The notes under the pieces: model-generated
The model's input: only the letters and a program-made list of their open reading frames with translations
Told to the model about the DNA's origin: nothing
Database searches by the model: none
Origin: Ectocarpus siliculosus
Taxonomy: Eukaryota > Sar > Phaeophyceae > Ectocarpales > Ectocarpaceae
NCBI GenBank assembly: GCA_000310025.1
Contig: FN649729.1
Location: 1,755,962-1,799,098, forward strand
Length of the DNA stretch: 43,137 bases
Direction of reading: 5' to 3'
Shown here: piece by piece, positions 24,801-35,052 of the stretch
Layout of the letters: each line of letters opens with the position of its first letter
How positions within the stretch are numbered: the stretch's first letter is position 1
Position numbers and translations under genes: made by a program

Positions 24801-26051
24801 GAAGAAGGGAGGTTTGTTTCAGGCGAAACCAAGGAAGGCCCTTGTCCCACGGCAATGCCCGGGCAGGAACGCGGCCAGAATTGGCGGCATGCCTGGAAGT
24901 ACGTTGCGAAAGCCCGGAACTTCCGGATCAGTCACGAGCACGACTCGGAGCACTTTCATGTCGGCCCATTACTGCAGGCTACGACGGGGCTTGACATGGA
25001 GCAGTTATGTCTTCGCGCCAAGGAAAAATTCATCGACCAAAAGCAGGAGCACCGGGCGGACGCGCCAAGCGCAGGAAAATGTGTTGGTGGTGGATGCCTG
25101 GACGATCTGGACCCAGGCGCAGATGACAGTTCGGTTCCCCGTACGCAGGCAAGTGCAGACGTACGAGACAGCGCGTGCAGTAGTTGGAACTTCCTCCAAG
25201 CATGCTACATTGTCGCACGCGCAAAGTACATCCTCCCCGTAAGGCTTCTGGGCAGTCTTGAACACTGTGCTATCTTTGAAGCTGTTGAACCAATATTGCG
25301 CAAGATGTACGGAGTCAAGCTCTGTTGGAGATGGGCTGCGTTTCATGTTCATAGCTTGAGCCCACCGGGTGGAGCATCGACACGTCCCCGATAAGGTTGA
25401 GACAACAATGATGGAGATCCACCATGACACACACTGGGGATGGTTGATCTGTCTGGCTTAGCACAACTATCGTTGACGGCGTCGGTGGTTCCTCCCAAGC
25501 CCTGATCATCGAAAGACACGACATATGGTGATGTTTTCAAGTATGGCGGTCGTGCCCTGTCGTACCCTCAGGCGGACGAAGCACCACAGCATTCCGGTAC
25601 GAGTCGCATGGATCTCTCGCCAGATTTCGAGACCAATGTGGAGAAATTCTTGTCAACGGTGACGACCCGGATGAGGGAAAATACCGCAGCCACCGAGATC
25701 GATGGGGGCGAAGAGAAAATTGCACCAACCACTCCACCACCTCACGATCTCGGGCAACATCAGGATAGGGGAAGGGCTCATAAAGGAATCCAAGTGCCAT
25801 GTTTCGGCGGCGAGGGAGTTTCGACAGACCGAGATGGAACAGCGGTGTTTTCACGTGGTGGTGGCGCCGAGAAGGGCAGCACGGATAGCCCCGACAATGA
25901 ACCAACGGAAAGCATCGTCAGCGGCGATTGCACTTCGCCCGATTCTAACCTGCCAGGAATCTTGGGGCTCCGTTCAGTTTGTGAAAGGGCTAGCCCACAA
26001 AGAGGGGCCAATTTGCTAGGATCAATGGATGGGAGTTCCCGAAGAACGTAG
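12838..26051 (+). CDS. Ankyrin-repeat TRP-like ion channel, about 28 exons
   Basis: This is a large membrane channel of about 1,950 residues. ATG 12838 (atcATGgcg) is a good start context and opens exon 1 directly. The N-terminal ~1,000 residues are degenerate ankyrin repeats, for example GRNLLHHAAEAGCLDVL. A conserved linker follows (SPLVLDYIHVKFSCTLPNW), then an S1-S6 ion-transport core with a pore loop and the S6 motif VVMLNLLIAVLSTAHGE. After it come a basic TRP-box-like helix, extra membrane segments and a hydrophilic tail ending at TAG 26049-26051. Exon phases agree throughout: phase 0 in the ankyrin part, mostly phase 2 around the linker and S1-S4, phase 0 at the pore. The fold (ankyrin plus 6TM with NLLIAVLS) is typical of TRP channels, which pass cations across plasma or organelle membranes; ion choice and stimulus cannot be read. 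No stop or frameshift was found in the chosen exons. One stretch (15406-15626) is unresolved. Confidence 0.87.
15406..15626 (+). other. Possible extra exon(s) of the channel gene, frame unresolved
   Basis: Between two well-supported exons, two overlapping open stretches look coding. One is in the frame of 15406 (ITVLLSSGRAPIPYNWKFK); the other is in the frame of 15513 (VLLEHVFDSLHELYFAEVQ and GGGMLLASMKEWADCGRT, ending at a possible donor after 15626). They are in different frames. A tiny intron, a frameshift or an alternative exon would be needed to join them. Skipping both leaves the main reading frame intact, because the flanking exons are phase 0 to phase 0. Confidence 0.4.
18816..18851. 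repeat. 18-bp perfect tandem duplication in a channel-gene intron
   Basis: The word ATTCCCGTCATCGCAACG occurs twice head to tail, 12 bases before the acceptor of the exon at 18863. It is probably replication slippage. It lies where the polypyrimidine tract would be. Confidence 0.9.
19136..23548 (+). other. Channel gene: exons of the linker and S1-S6 pore core
   Basis: The exons are about 19136-19317, 19691-19743, 19954-20259, 20440-20643, 20884-20974, 21524-21723, 22023-22178, 22560-22629, 22803-23078 and 23477-23548. Phases join correctly at every border. I read S1 around VMLGLFCSCV, S2 around VAFYVFMAGTLWREILEF, S3 as LLDTLTLSTVFLAFVFRLLG, and S4 as FFVAQFFLAV joined to APLLFARLLRLSQ. S5 is FGVFIVVVMAGFALAFNAVF, the pore is SFGTALLTVFKAPLGEFKF, and S6 is AYLIVLAVVMLNLLIAVLS. 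The S3 and S4 borders lie in different exons (22023-22178 and 22560-22629). S4 has only two arginines, unlike voltage-gated channels, which favours a TRP-like assignment. Confidence 0.85.
22391..22449. repeat. Two-copy ~27-bp tandem repeat in a channel-gene intron
   Basis: Two copies of TTGTTTATCCTTnCGnAA(A)GGGACACn lie head to tail with three or four differences, inside the intron between the S3 and S4-S5 exons. Confidence 0.8.
23750..26051 (+). other. Channel gene: C-terminal exons with TRP-box-like helix and extra membrane segments
   Basis: The exons are 23750-23928, 24109-24304, 24576-25238 and 25542-26051. The first encodes a helix after S6 (EFHLARTRLILQSARAVAHR). The second contains a hydrophobic stretch LLFASTMGLVAVALNALLWV running into further hydrophobic sequence. 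The third contains LWVLGGIIACLFALFFAAVL followed by CAVCVAGSLVLWL. The fourth is hydrophilic, Ser/Thr/Glu/Gly-rich, and carries the stop. The donor at 25239 (ccc|gtaagg) and the acceptor at 25540-25541 are inferred. Reading past 25238 would instead stop at 25394. Confidence 0.7.
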
Positions 26052-26656
26052 GTGTGACATAGATCAACGTCCCACCCCCCACATGTGTCCGGAGAAAATT
26101 GCAGCTTTCAGGGATTCGTGTGCTGTAGGGCGGTAGATGTCGTTCGAATGGCCTCGTCTTACTTTCCGAGGATTGGATATGCAACCTTTGTATTGTTGCA
26201 CACCTTTGTACTCTTGAGGGGCGTTACCGTGGAAAGCGCGCTTGCAGTTTCAGCCATAAAGCTATACGTGCACACGTCCAGCATGAGTACACGTGGTAAA
26301 TGTAGACCGTTACAATAGTCATCCGCGGGCTCGATTCCCGTCCATTGTTTCCACAGATGTGGTCCATGCTTGAGCCGGATCACCTCCACATTGGTGGAAC
26401 TCGTGTAATATGCCTGTGTAATTATTGAACGTTCCATCTTAAATGCTGGTATGCATACACTTCTTGATTTGAATTCATACGTCGATATGTGCCGCCGTTT
26501 GCACGCTGCTGCAGAGCATATATTGTCTACTTGTATATATATTGTTTGTGGTACTTGGATATGAGTCCGATCTGTGCATCCTCTGTGGGGGATACGCGTA
26601 TGGGAAGTGTGAGTGTGATGGGTACGTATGCGGTTGGGGTCCACGTGCGCCCCCCC

Positions 26657-26684
26657 CCGGGTGAGCACACGGCGGTGTGCTCCC
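26657..26684. repeat. Perfect inverted repeat (hairpin)
   Basis: GAGCACAC and GTGTGCTC pair around the loop GGCG, extended by an outer CCGG/CCGG. It sits directly before the minisatellite. The function is unknown, and it is too isolated to call a terminator. Confidence 0.75.
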
Positions 26685-26777
26685 GGCACTTGCCTCAGGG
26701 GCTTGCGTGTCGGATACCAGCTTGCCCGAGGAGCTTGCGTGTTGTACCAGCTTGCCTGAGGGGCTTGCGTGACGGAT
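26685..26777. repeat. Three-copy ~31-bp minisatellite
   Basis: Three consecutive copies of the unit (ACCA)GCTTGCCTGAGGGGCTTGCGTG plus a short spacer differ by a few bases. Within each unit CTTGC itself occurs twice. Confidence 0.85.
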
Positions 26778-27134
26778 ATATATAATACATGGTCCTTTTT
26801 CATCTGCTGTTCCTGGAATAACATAGTACCCTGAGGGCGGCAGTGCACACTTACATATATCTCTGTAGAGCCTGAAGGTGGCATGTAGTAGTTCGTGATG
26901 TACGTCGTTACTCCCAGACGCATGTTACTCGCTCGCACTGCGAGTAGTGCGTATGCAACCCTGGGTCACGTTGGTTGCACTTTCGTTTTGCCGCACTGCA
27001 GAGAGAGATGCTTCGATCCCTCACTGTGATAGTCTACTGCAGCAGTCTGCGTTGACTACCGTAAGCTGTCTACAATCTCTGTGGAGTGTGCGGACGCCCG
27101 AGGCGCGCGACCACATATATATCTGAAAACGACT

Positions 27135-27159
27135 GTTGTTGTTGTTGTTGTTGTTGTTG
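27135..27159. repeat. (TTG)n microsatellite
   Basis: Eight uninterrupted TTG triplets lie in intergenic sequence. Confidence 0.95.
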
Positions 27160-27960
27160 CCTTTACATCAAAAACCGGTCTCTGCTCAGTACGTTCTTCA
27201 CACCATACCCGAACAATACATATGTAATAATCGACATCACGGCCTTTGAGGGAAAGTTACGCTGAATTATGGTCGCGATAATTAATGAAAGCAATAGCAC
27301 CGCAGAAGAGAATTCAACTCCTGTGTGGGCTTCCTGCTGTGTGACCCCGGCTGGTGCGTCCAGAATTGTGCCCGTGGAAGATGTAAGGACAACGTCCAGA
27401 GAGACCTGGCCGAATCTACAAGGGGTACATACAGTACACCAGTGTGCAGTTCCTCCCGCCCCCACATGTAGTCTGTGTAGTCGCCATGTATAGTCGAAGG
27501 GTACATTTACGAGTCTACTGCTGTTGGGCACCGACCGTAAGGTTCAGTGAGGAGTACAATAAGCGCAGCTTCCGGCCCTGTCGGTGCATCTTCCCGTTCT
27601 GGGCCAAACTCATGTAATGTCTATGTCGTGGATCCACGCCGCTCGCGACTCCCGAGCATGGTTTCGTACGTAGAGAGCGTGCGATGCGAGGACACGCGTG
27701 GAATGCAGCAGGAGTGACGGTCCCGTGCTGTGCATGCCGCACCTGGAAACCCGGCAACTGCCATACAAACCGCGGAGCCCCCATGGGCAGTTGCGAGTAC
27801 GGGCGAGTACACTGACTGCAGTGAGTGTGCCTGGTGCAAGTGCTTCCTGGCGAGAAGGCTGTACTCGGCTTCCAGTGTGACGAACGCACTCATCGACTTG
27901 CCTGGACGAAGAGCTCTTGAAGCACTCACTGCTGTAGCCGGAGGTACTGCTGGGGTTGTG

Positions 27961-30900
27961 ATGTCTTTTGTGCGGACGGTCAGGATGCGGGTCCCTGCTG
28001 GCACCGCCAAGCCTGGACCGGCCATCGGACAGGCGCTTGGTCCTCTGGGCATCAACATGATGGAGTTCTGCAAGAAGTTCAACGAAGAGACCAAGCACAT
28101 CGTGCAGAACACGCCCATGCCTTGTGTGAGTCAAGTATGCATGCTGTGTAGGGCGATGCTGCGGCAGTCAATCCATGTACGGGAGGTGACCTACAGCAGT
28201 ATGTAGCACCGTAAGGTCCCACTCCTGGAGCGATTTGCAAAGCTCGATGCAAAGCTCGATACTCCGCTGCAAAAGCAGCGGTGGTGCTGATAGTGGCGGC
28301 GTTGGAATTGCCTCATCGATAGCGTTCCGAAAACTCATTTGATCTACATATGTATCCTCTTCGTCGTGGTGTAATCGAGCTATCAAAACGGTCCAGGGGA
28401 TGTGATATCTTACGTCACATACAGCGGTACATCTCGGATGGCTACGGGAGGCACTGGTGTAACGGTGCCCCTCTATTTGTCCTACAGTATGCCCAGCGTC
28501 CTATGCCAAGAGGGTGAAGTAATATCTACTGCTTTCACCGCCGGCGTTTTGCTGTTGGTTGCTCATGTCATTGCTGCTGCTTACCTGCGATACATTGACC
28601 GCAGCATGTTGCTCATGGCAAACATCTGTGCTTGTACCGAGCTCGGAAAAGATCTACAGCAGACGTTGGTAACACTACAGCAGTAATCCAGCAGTTGCAG
28701 CTGCTTGGCCTCTAAATTTCATGTACTGCTTGCAGCCTAGTTGGGAATGGGCCACACGCCACACGAAACATTTGGCATTGCTCGTGTTCCCGTTATTGTC
28801 CTGTGCTGGTATCCTGTATACCAGCTGAGAAAAACACGGCCGGCATGTTGGTGCCCACAGCGCTCTTCGGAGGTATGCGCTTGGCTGCACTATTAGATAT
28901 GTGCCGACATCGGAACGGCTACTCGTACCGGCATGCTTCTTGCAGTTGGCGTGCCACGCGGAGCTCATTTCCGTTGCTTTTTCCGAAGTATGGAATGGTC
29001 TGGTACTGCATCCGGCCAGCTCCCTCCTCGGATCGGTTCCTTCCACATGTCCTGAAGTCTTCAAGCGACTGCTCTGCTTGAACTGAACCGAAGAAAACGC
29101 CAACTCGTGTGGATGAGAGAGCTTCCCATCACCGTGAAGCTGCCTTGGAGGCAGTTAATCACAGCAGGAAACGGCCGTACCTAGCAATGGGTAGGCGTAG
29201 ATACGAAGAACGTCTGAAGAGTTTATACCAGCCTTGCAGTTCGAACGATCCTGTCCCCCGCAATCAGCATCACCTAAGGTACACGGTTTGGCCTGGTTTT
29301 CTTGTGCCCTCTGTGCTGAAGGTGCTGCGCCATGAACACGAACGTACTAGCTTCTTTCATGTCTTCCTCTTGCGCGCACCACTGTTTTCCCGCTACGAGG
29401 GAGGTGCCTGCCTTGTGGTCTCGTGTGGTGCATGCTGCAGCAGGCAGTTTTTTTTGCTCGAACACCGGTGGTGGGAGTTTGGCGAAAAACGAAGATAGTT
29501 CCTCCTCTCTGTTTGTTTCTTGCTGTCTCTATTTTTGTTTTTCCTTCTCCCGTGCATATACAAACCCGTGATCGATCGGTATAGGAGCACGCGAACGATT
29601 GCCCAGATGCCCAATAGAGCATTTATTGAAAGAAAGAGGCCAGAGACGGAGACAGATCAGCACTTAGAGAGACGGAGAGACAGAGGAAGGGAGATGATCG
29701 AGAGAGAGAGAGGTTTTGTTCCACCATGCGAGCGAGATTGCCGGTCGGCAGCAAGTTTTTATGTTCATGATGGGACGCTCGTTGTACGCATGAATCCATG
29801 AGAAGAACGCCACGGGTGTAGGAAATTGAGAACGTGGTTACTCTTGCATCACGCCCGTACCCCTGCCCCCCCAAACGCATTGGCAGGCCTTCAGTCTTTC
29901 AAAGGAGCCCGATACATTACTGGCCGTCCTGTTGTACCCGCCCTCATCTCCCTCAACATGCTAAATAGCCTGGTGCGCGTCTATCTGCCCCTGCAGGCGT
30001 CGACTGCCCCTTTCTAACCCCCCGCTCCCTCGTCACGATGTCATGTGATTGCCTGTCCGTTTCAGGAACTGACGGCCTACACCGACAGAAGCTTTACGTT
30101 CAAACTGAGCACGCCGCAGACGACGTGGATGCTCAAGCGGTGCGCGGGTGTAGAGAAGGTCAGTGTCGCATCCACACAGGAGTTTTTTCGGCTGACTCCA
30201 CGATACACATGGTGCTGTAAGCAGCCATGGGTGACATTCCAAACAAAGGAACCAATACAGCAAGCGTTGCGCCTGGTTCTGTTTCGAAGTGCATCAGGTG
30301 AGAGAGCAGTTTTCAGCTGCTGGAGTACCCGTGCCCACCTTGTTCGCTAGCCGAGCTGCGTTTCGATACAAGATTGGGGTCGCAAGGGTTTGAAATGTCA
30401 CATGCATGTACGCAGTTGTCTCTCCCTGTTTTGCCTTTCTCTTGTTGAGCCTTAAGTCAACGGTGGCTTTATATTGGAGTGCGGATACCGTGCCCCCTCT
30501 TCCCGACTTCGCGCGGAAACGGGAGCCTAGCCTTTGACAGACAGGATCAAACAATATGGTGCCCGTTGTGCACGTTGAATCGTTCCGTGTGCTGGTGTTT
30601 CAGAGTTAAGGGAAAATACTGACCGTCCTTTCTCCTTCTGGTTGCCGTTTTTCTTCTGTTGTCTTTCAGGGCGGGTCCAGAGCCGGTCACGAGTATTGCG
30701 GAAAGGTGAGGGAGCGGGGGCATGTCTTACTGTGCCATTACTGTGCCACGGATTGCTCCGCGTGTTCATGGGGTTATTATTGGACACGAGCAAATCGTGC
30801 CGTGGGCACGGTATTCGGCTCCTTCCTAGCTGGTGTTTTGTGTGAGTTGGTCTGCGACAGGTATTTACTCGCTTCGTTGACATACCCGGGACGGTGTACC

Positions 30901-31887
30901 GGGCCCGCTTGCTTGTTTTTTTGCTGCTCTGCTCTTACACGCCCTATCTCGTGCAGAATACTCAAGCGACGTACACCTAGTTTCACTCGCGCCTTCAATC
31001 CGAGGGGCACTTGTTGGTCGGTTTGGTGCGCAAGGGACGAGGATAGATGTTGTTCTTGCGGAGCCACAGACTTCTGGATCAGCCGCGAGTCAGCCGTATT
31101 TTTTGGTGGATGCCTGGCAGGATAGTTTCAGGGTACGCTGGCATGCTCATGTCGCCACGCCTCCTTGTTTCAATTTCCTGGTGGAGCGAGTAAAAGCGGT
31201 TGCTGGACGAACCGAGGTGCTCTGCTCGTCTATTTGAGGCGTCAGATATTCTTGGTGTTCGATTTTACCCAAAGTTCTCGGGGTGATTTCACCCCTAGAC
31301 GTGTTGGACACGCTTCGTTTGCATGCAAGGTTTTCCCAGGATGGACAGATGGATTTTTCTGCGCGAACTTCTCAGGGTGAAATTCGCCCTACCCGAATGG
31401 TAGCCCTGATGCTTACCGAGCGCAAGTCAGTCCGCCGAGGGCAGTAGAAGACGCGCGGACAACGAAAGACATTGCCTTGTTTTGTCCCGTGGAAATCCCG
31501 TTCGTGTCGACTCTCGAAAACGAGTCTTCCGCATTTGTTTCTCATGGGACTTCCGACCAGGAGCAACACGTAAATCTAAGGCCAGACCCGTCGTGTTTTC
31601 TGGATCCCCCCCCCCGGAATAGTCCCATTACCTGTAGCGGTCAATTGTTTCTATCTTCACGTCTGGCGCTTTTCGTTTAACCCTCTCGCCCGACGAATGA
31701 CTGACTGCGAGTCCAGGTCGGTCTCAAGGCCCTGTACGAGATCGCAAAGGTGAAGAACGCAGAGGACCACAGCGTGCTGCTTCCCCTGGAGAGCGTTTGC
31801 AAGTCCGTGAGGGCGACGGCCCTGTCGATGGGGCTGGAGATAGTGGACGACAGAGAGTCTCTCAAGCAGAAGGGCGGCGGCTTGTGA
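27961..31887 (+). CDS. MRPL11: Mitochondrial-type 50S/large-subunit ribosomal protein L11 (uL11m), four exons
   Basis: The four exons are 27961-28125, 30066-30158, 30670-30705 and 31717-31887. All junctions are phase 0 with GT..AG borders. They give 154 residues, close to the ~142 of bacterial L11 plus a short extension. L11 binds the GTPase-centre region of large-subunit rRNA. Family signatures are visible: the N-terminal [20 protein letters not shown] and [14 protein letters not shown], then [14 protein letters not shown] and a [11 protein letters not shown] segment. The C-terminal domain has [20 protein letters not shown] and [13 protein letters not shown]. The eukaryotic organellar style ([14 protein letters not shown] start, no long transit peptide) matches mitochondrial rather than cytosolic L12 or plastid L11. 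The start was chosen at 27961 because it sits just before the conserved MRVPAG. The frame stays open further upstream, so a longer N-terminus cannot be excluded. Intron 1 is unusually long (1.94 kb). Confidence 0.94.
28402..28686 (+). other. Hydrophobic open frame inside L11 intron 1, nature unknown
   Basis: This open frame of 94 codons contains a strongly hydrophobic helix ([20 protein letters not shown]) followed by [10 protein letters not shown]. It is in the sense orientation of the L11 gene but lies within its intron. It weakly resembles the minus-strand frame at 27163-27531. It may be a relic of a mobile or viral gene, or chance. Confidence 0.2.
29626..29713. repeat. Purine-rich GA tract in L11 intron 1
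   Basis: About 85 bases are mostly G and A (GAGAGACGGAGAGACAGAGG style). Low complexity. Confidence 0.85.
31278..31390. repeat. Two related short hairpins in L11 intron 3
   Basis: GGGGTGATTTCACCCC (about 31280-31295) is a near-perfect palindrome. A related GGGTGAAATTCGCCC occurs about 95 bases downstream. Both are preceded by CTTCTC/GTTCTC. They may be remnants of one small inverted-repeat element. Confidence 0.5.
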
Positions 31888-34180
31888 TCTCGATGGGTTG
31901 CGGTAGTGTTGCGCTCTGTTTCAAGTCATATGAAGCTTTCGGTCTTATGTTTTTTATGTGTGGCAGCGAATGGGCAGGTTTGATTGTTTGGGGTAGGAGT
32001 CATGGGGGTGTAATAGTTCATAGAAGTAGTGATGTCGTGGTACCGAAGTATGAATATTTTTCATTGCGTTGTATGCATACGTATCCCATTCTTGCTGCGT
32101 TTGGGTGCAGGACTGTGGCTAAAAGAACTTGCCATTTCGGATTGCAGTATTCCAAATTGTGGCTAGGGATATCCGCTGGGCTGTTCGGCCGTGCAGGGTA
32201 CGAGTCTGGTGAGAACCTGCTGTGTTGAAGAGCGGCGCCAGCACCTACCAATAAATATGTTCATTTTTTTTCAGTATCGTCGTGTTGGCACATTTCTCGG
32301 TTGAAAGAAGTTGTTGGGTTCGAAACCAGCTGTTGAAAAGGTTATTCATATCTGAGCCCCAAGCCACAGGCGGAAACACGAAGTGCAAGACACCCTGCAG
32401 CAGAGTCGAAAAGACCGGCAGGTACACGTAAATGTTGTTCATTCTGAAAGGTTTCCACGAAGAATTCAGCTTTTCCTTGTTTTGAGCCTGTAACAAACGC
32501 AATGATGCCCGGAGGGGCAACGTCATGAGTGATTTCTGTCCATTCGATGTGCGCGTTTCCAAAGATCTAGACACGTGTTGACGGTATATTCTCCAACAGG
32601 TATTTCGCCCCCCACAGGGATTTTGATCGTCAGCAACGTGCATGAATGCCGGGCCGACGTGAGTGCTACAGTTTTTCGGCTGAAACCCTGGTCGCTTTGA
32701 CGGAGTGAAAGACATGATTGTTCGACAAGAGATCACGGCGTTCACTCACAATGTTCGCGTAGATCGTACATGAGGTTCAAAACTCGAGGGGTCTGTACGT
32801 TTCAAATCTCAAGCGCACTTATTCAAAGCTGGCCATCGACGTGCGATCATGACCGCACATATTGTAGCACACCAGGTAGTTTTTTTTCGAAAGAATATAT
32901 GGTGTGTCTCTACAAAGTCCGAAATCGGGTGGAGTCGTCAACGGAGGGACGTCCGCCATCGCCCGTGTTGTGTGTCCGCCACAAACAACGTTACGTCATG
33001 CGCCTGTCCGCCGAAAAAAAATGCATGCTTGACAGTGAGCGACGATCAACAGCAGGTGGCATACTGTAGCAGAGGGCGGGGACCAGCGGATGCACCCAAT
33101 CCAACATTTGGCCCCAAGGGATTTCATTTGCGCCATCCAAATGTTGCCTCAGAAAACCTACATGTACAGGCGGTTTGCACTTCGTCTTGTGTAGTTCACA
33201 ATGTAATTTTAGCACCAAGCCCCTCACGCTCACGAGCCTCATACTACGCGTGTTTCTGTTGAAGTCATTATATAAGAACTTGAGCAGAGCTAGGTGATAG
33301 TGATTGTCGGTTTATGTCTCGTGTGTTCACTGAACAAGTCTGATCTCAACTTCCTGCTGCTGATGTGGTATTTTGCGTACCCAGGAATTCGCGTCCACAT
33401 TCATTTATGACCGATTCACGCCAGGACCTCCCTCCCATTGCCGAACAAGCAGAGGTGCAGCCATGATGGGGGGGTTCTGTATGCGAGAATAGGCAAATAT
33501 ATATGTGAAGATGGACGGCCTACATGTAGGAGAGTGAACGACGGCCTGCTATATACCTACTGTGCCAACAAGTTTTGGCGACCAAACGGTGAACTCAGGC
33601 CTTCCCAACTGCATTTTCGGAGAAGGATATCAGGCTCGAAAGGGAAAAGTATCGAGCTCGTTCATACAATAATCACGATGACCGACAGGGTTACATTTTG
33701 CAGCGGTCAAGGTGGGCCTGGCATAAGGGGCTCCGTCACTCAATAGCACTCGTTGGGTCGAAGAAATTACATATCGAAGCGATTCCATGTTTTCGCGTTG
33801 GGCATCAAACTCACCTCATTGGGACCTATGTTCTCCCTGTGAATGCCTTACCCAGGTTGGTAGTAGGCGTTGTTGATTTCAGTGCAAGCGTGTGTCATCC
33901 TTTGTTGAACATGGCGATTTCATCTTCTTCGGCGAAAGGTCAGGATCACGGACAGCAGACAGCAGTGACTATTGTGTGGTGATTTGAGGCCTATCGTCAT
34001 ACTGAATACCATGGCTTGTCGTGAGAAGAGGTACATCGTACATCGTTCTGACCCGGGTCGAAGAGAAAATATTGGTTGTGGACCCAACCTCCGCGGAATT
34101 AAGGTAGTCTCAGAAAGCGTAGAGAGGGTGAGAATGGCATGCGGAGCGGGGGGGCTCCGACATATCATACTTTCTCCTGC
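31888..34180. other. Intergenic stretch, no gene seen
   Basis: Open frames are short, overlap antisense frames and carry no motif. The 3' untranslated region of the L11 gene should occupy its start. No RNA gene is recognised. Confidence 0.5.
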
Positions 34181-34430
34181 CACACAGATGGAGGTCGACG
34201 CCCCTTCCCCAAAATGTCGGATGCCCTCGCCCCCTTGTGCAGACCTTGACAAGGTCGAACACCTTGGAGAAGACAAGCAAGGCCTCGAAAGGGGAGAATT
34301 CGAGGTATTTTTGAGGCCTTGGTTGTCTTCTCCAAGCAAGGTGTTCGACCTTGTCAAGATCAAGGTCTCCATAACGGGGCGAAAGCATCCGACATTTTGG
34401 GGAAGGGGGGTCGACCTCCACCTGTGCACG
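34181..34430. repeat. Foldback (inverted-repeat) element, MITE-like
   Basis: Two arms of about 110 bp are complementary and meet near 34295-34310. Left-arm words GGAGGTCGACG, CCTTCCCCAAAATGTCGGATG, ACCTTGACAAGGTCGAACACC and GGAGAAGACAA return as complements in reverse order in the right arm (34316-34425). The arms differ by substitutions and small indels. Because of the symmetry, both strands translate into the same peptide words (PSPKCRM, HPTFWGRGVDLHLC), which are not evidence of a gene. Each arm also contains an inner palindrome CCTTGACAAGG. It is probably a non-autonomous DNA transposon. Confidence 0.85.
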
Positions 34431-35052
34431 TACCATTTAGACACTGATAGTGTAGACCCCGTAGATCGGTGTCACCACCGAGTGCACGAAATAGCCTAAA
34501 TCGAGGGGCTTTTTGGCGGAGTTCACAGATGAATGCAGTGATTCGCGGGCCGTAAGAGTGAGAATTCACACTCCAACAACTGGGTGAATTCATATGGCCT
34601 CGGGCTCGCTTTGGGAATAACGATTGGATGGGTTGGACGTTCTGTGGGCCAAAACACTCGAAGGCAGACCCTCGGCAAGAAGGCTCAGCCGCGGGAGGAG
34701 GCGGCGGGCTCGTTTCGCGAGCTGAGAGAAATTGCTACAGAACTCATAGTGCCGGTTTTCGGTGATTGTTGAGTGAAACTCCGATTTTCAATTTGGGAAC
34801 AGCGAAGCTTCGCCACTGCTTCTTTATTCGTTTTAAAGGATGTTTGCTCTCCCCCCGCACACCCGACGACAACGGGTTGTCGAGAGTTTTCCCGACCAGA
34901 AACAAATGAAATTCGCTGTTTTCCGACCTCTGCACGGTATCAACACATCACAACATGCTTCCATCGATATTATGTAGGTTGTAGGCTCGCGGACCCTCCT
35001 ACACATCATGTCATCTAATTTTCAGTATTCAGCCATGCTGCCAGCTTTACAG
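34431..35052. other. Intergenic stretch, no gene seen
   Basis: No recognisable coding sequence, RNA or repeat is present in this interval. Confidence 0.5.

Larger units (their letters stand above)
26052..27960. other. Intergenic region between the channel and L11 genes
   Basis: No gene is recognised. It holds a tRNA-like box B word (GGCTCGATTCCCG, about 26328-26340), a hairpin and minisatellite (26657-26777) and a TTG microsatellite. It also holds a minus-strand hydrophobic open frame (27163-27531) of unknown meaning. The L11 promoter and any 5' untranslated exon should be near its end. Confidence 0.5.

Noticed and set aside
26159-26938. 259-codon minus-strand frame with repeated APQASWY words
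   Set aside because: The repeated words are the translation of the 31-bp minisatellite; no other sign of a gene.
27610-28134. 174-codon minus-strand frame
   Set aside because: Antisense shadow of L11 exon 1 and its upstream sequence.
34110-34499. Two similar proteins on opposite strands
   Set aside because: The similarity comes from the inverted repeat at 34181-34430, which reads the same on both strands.
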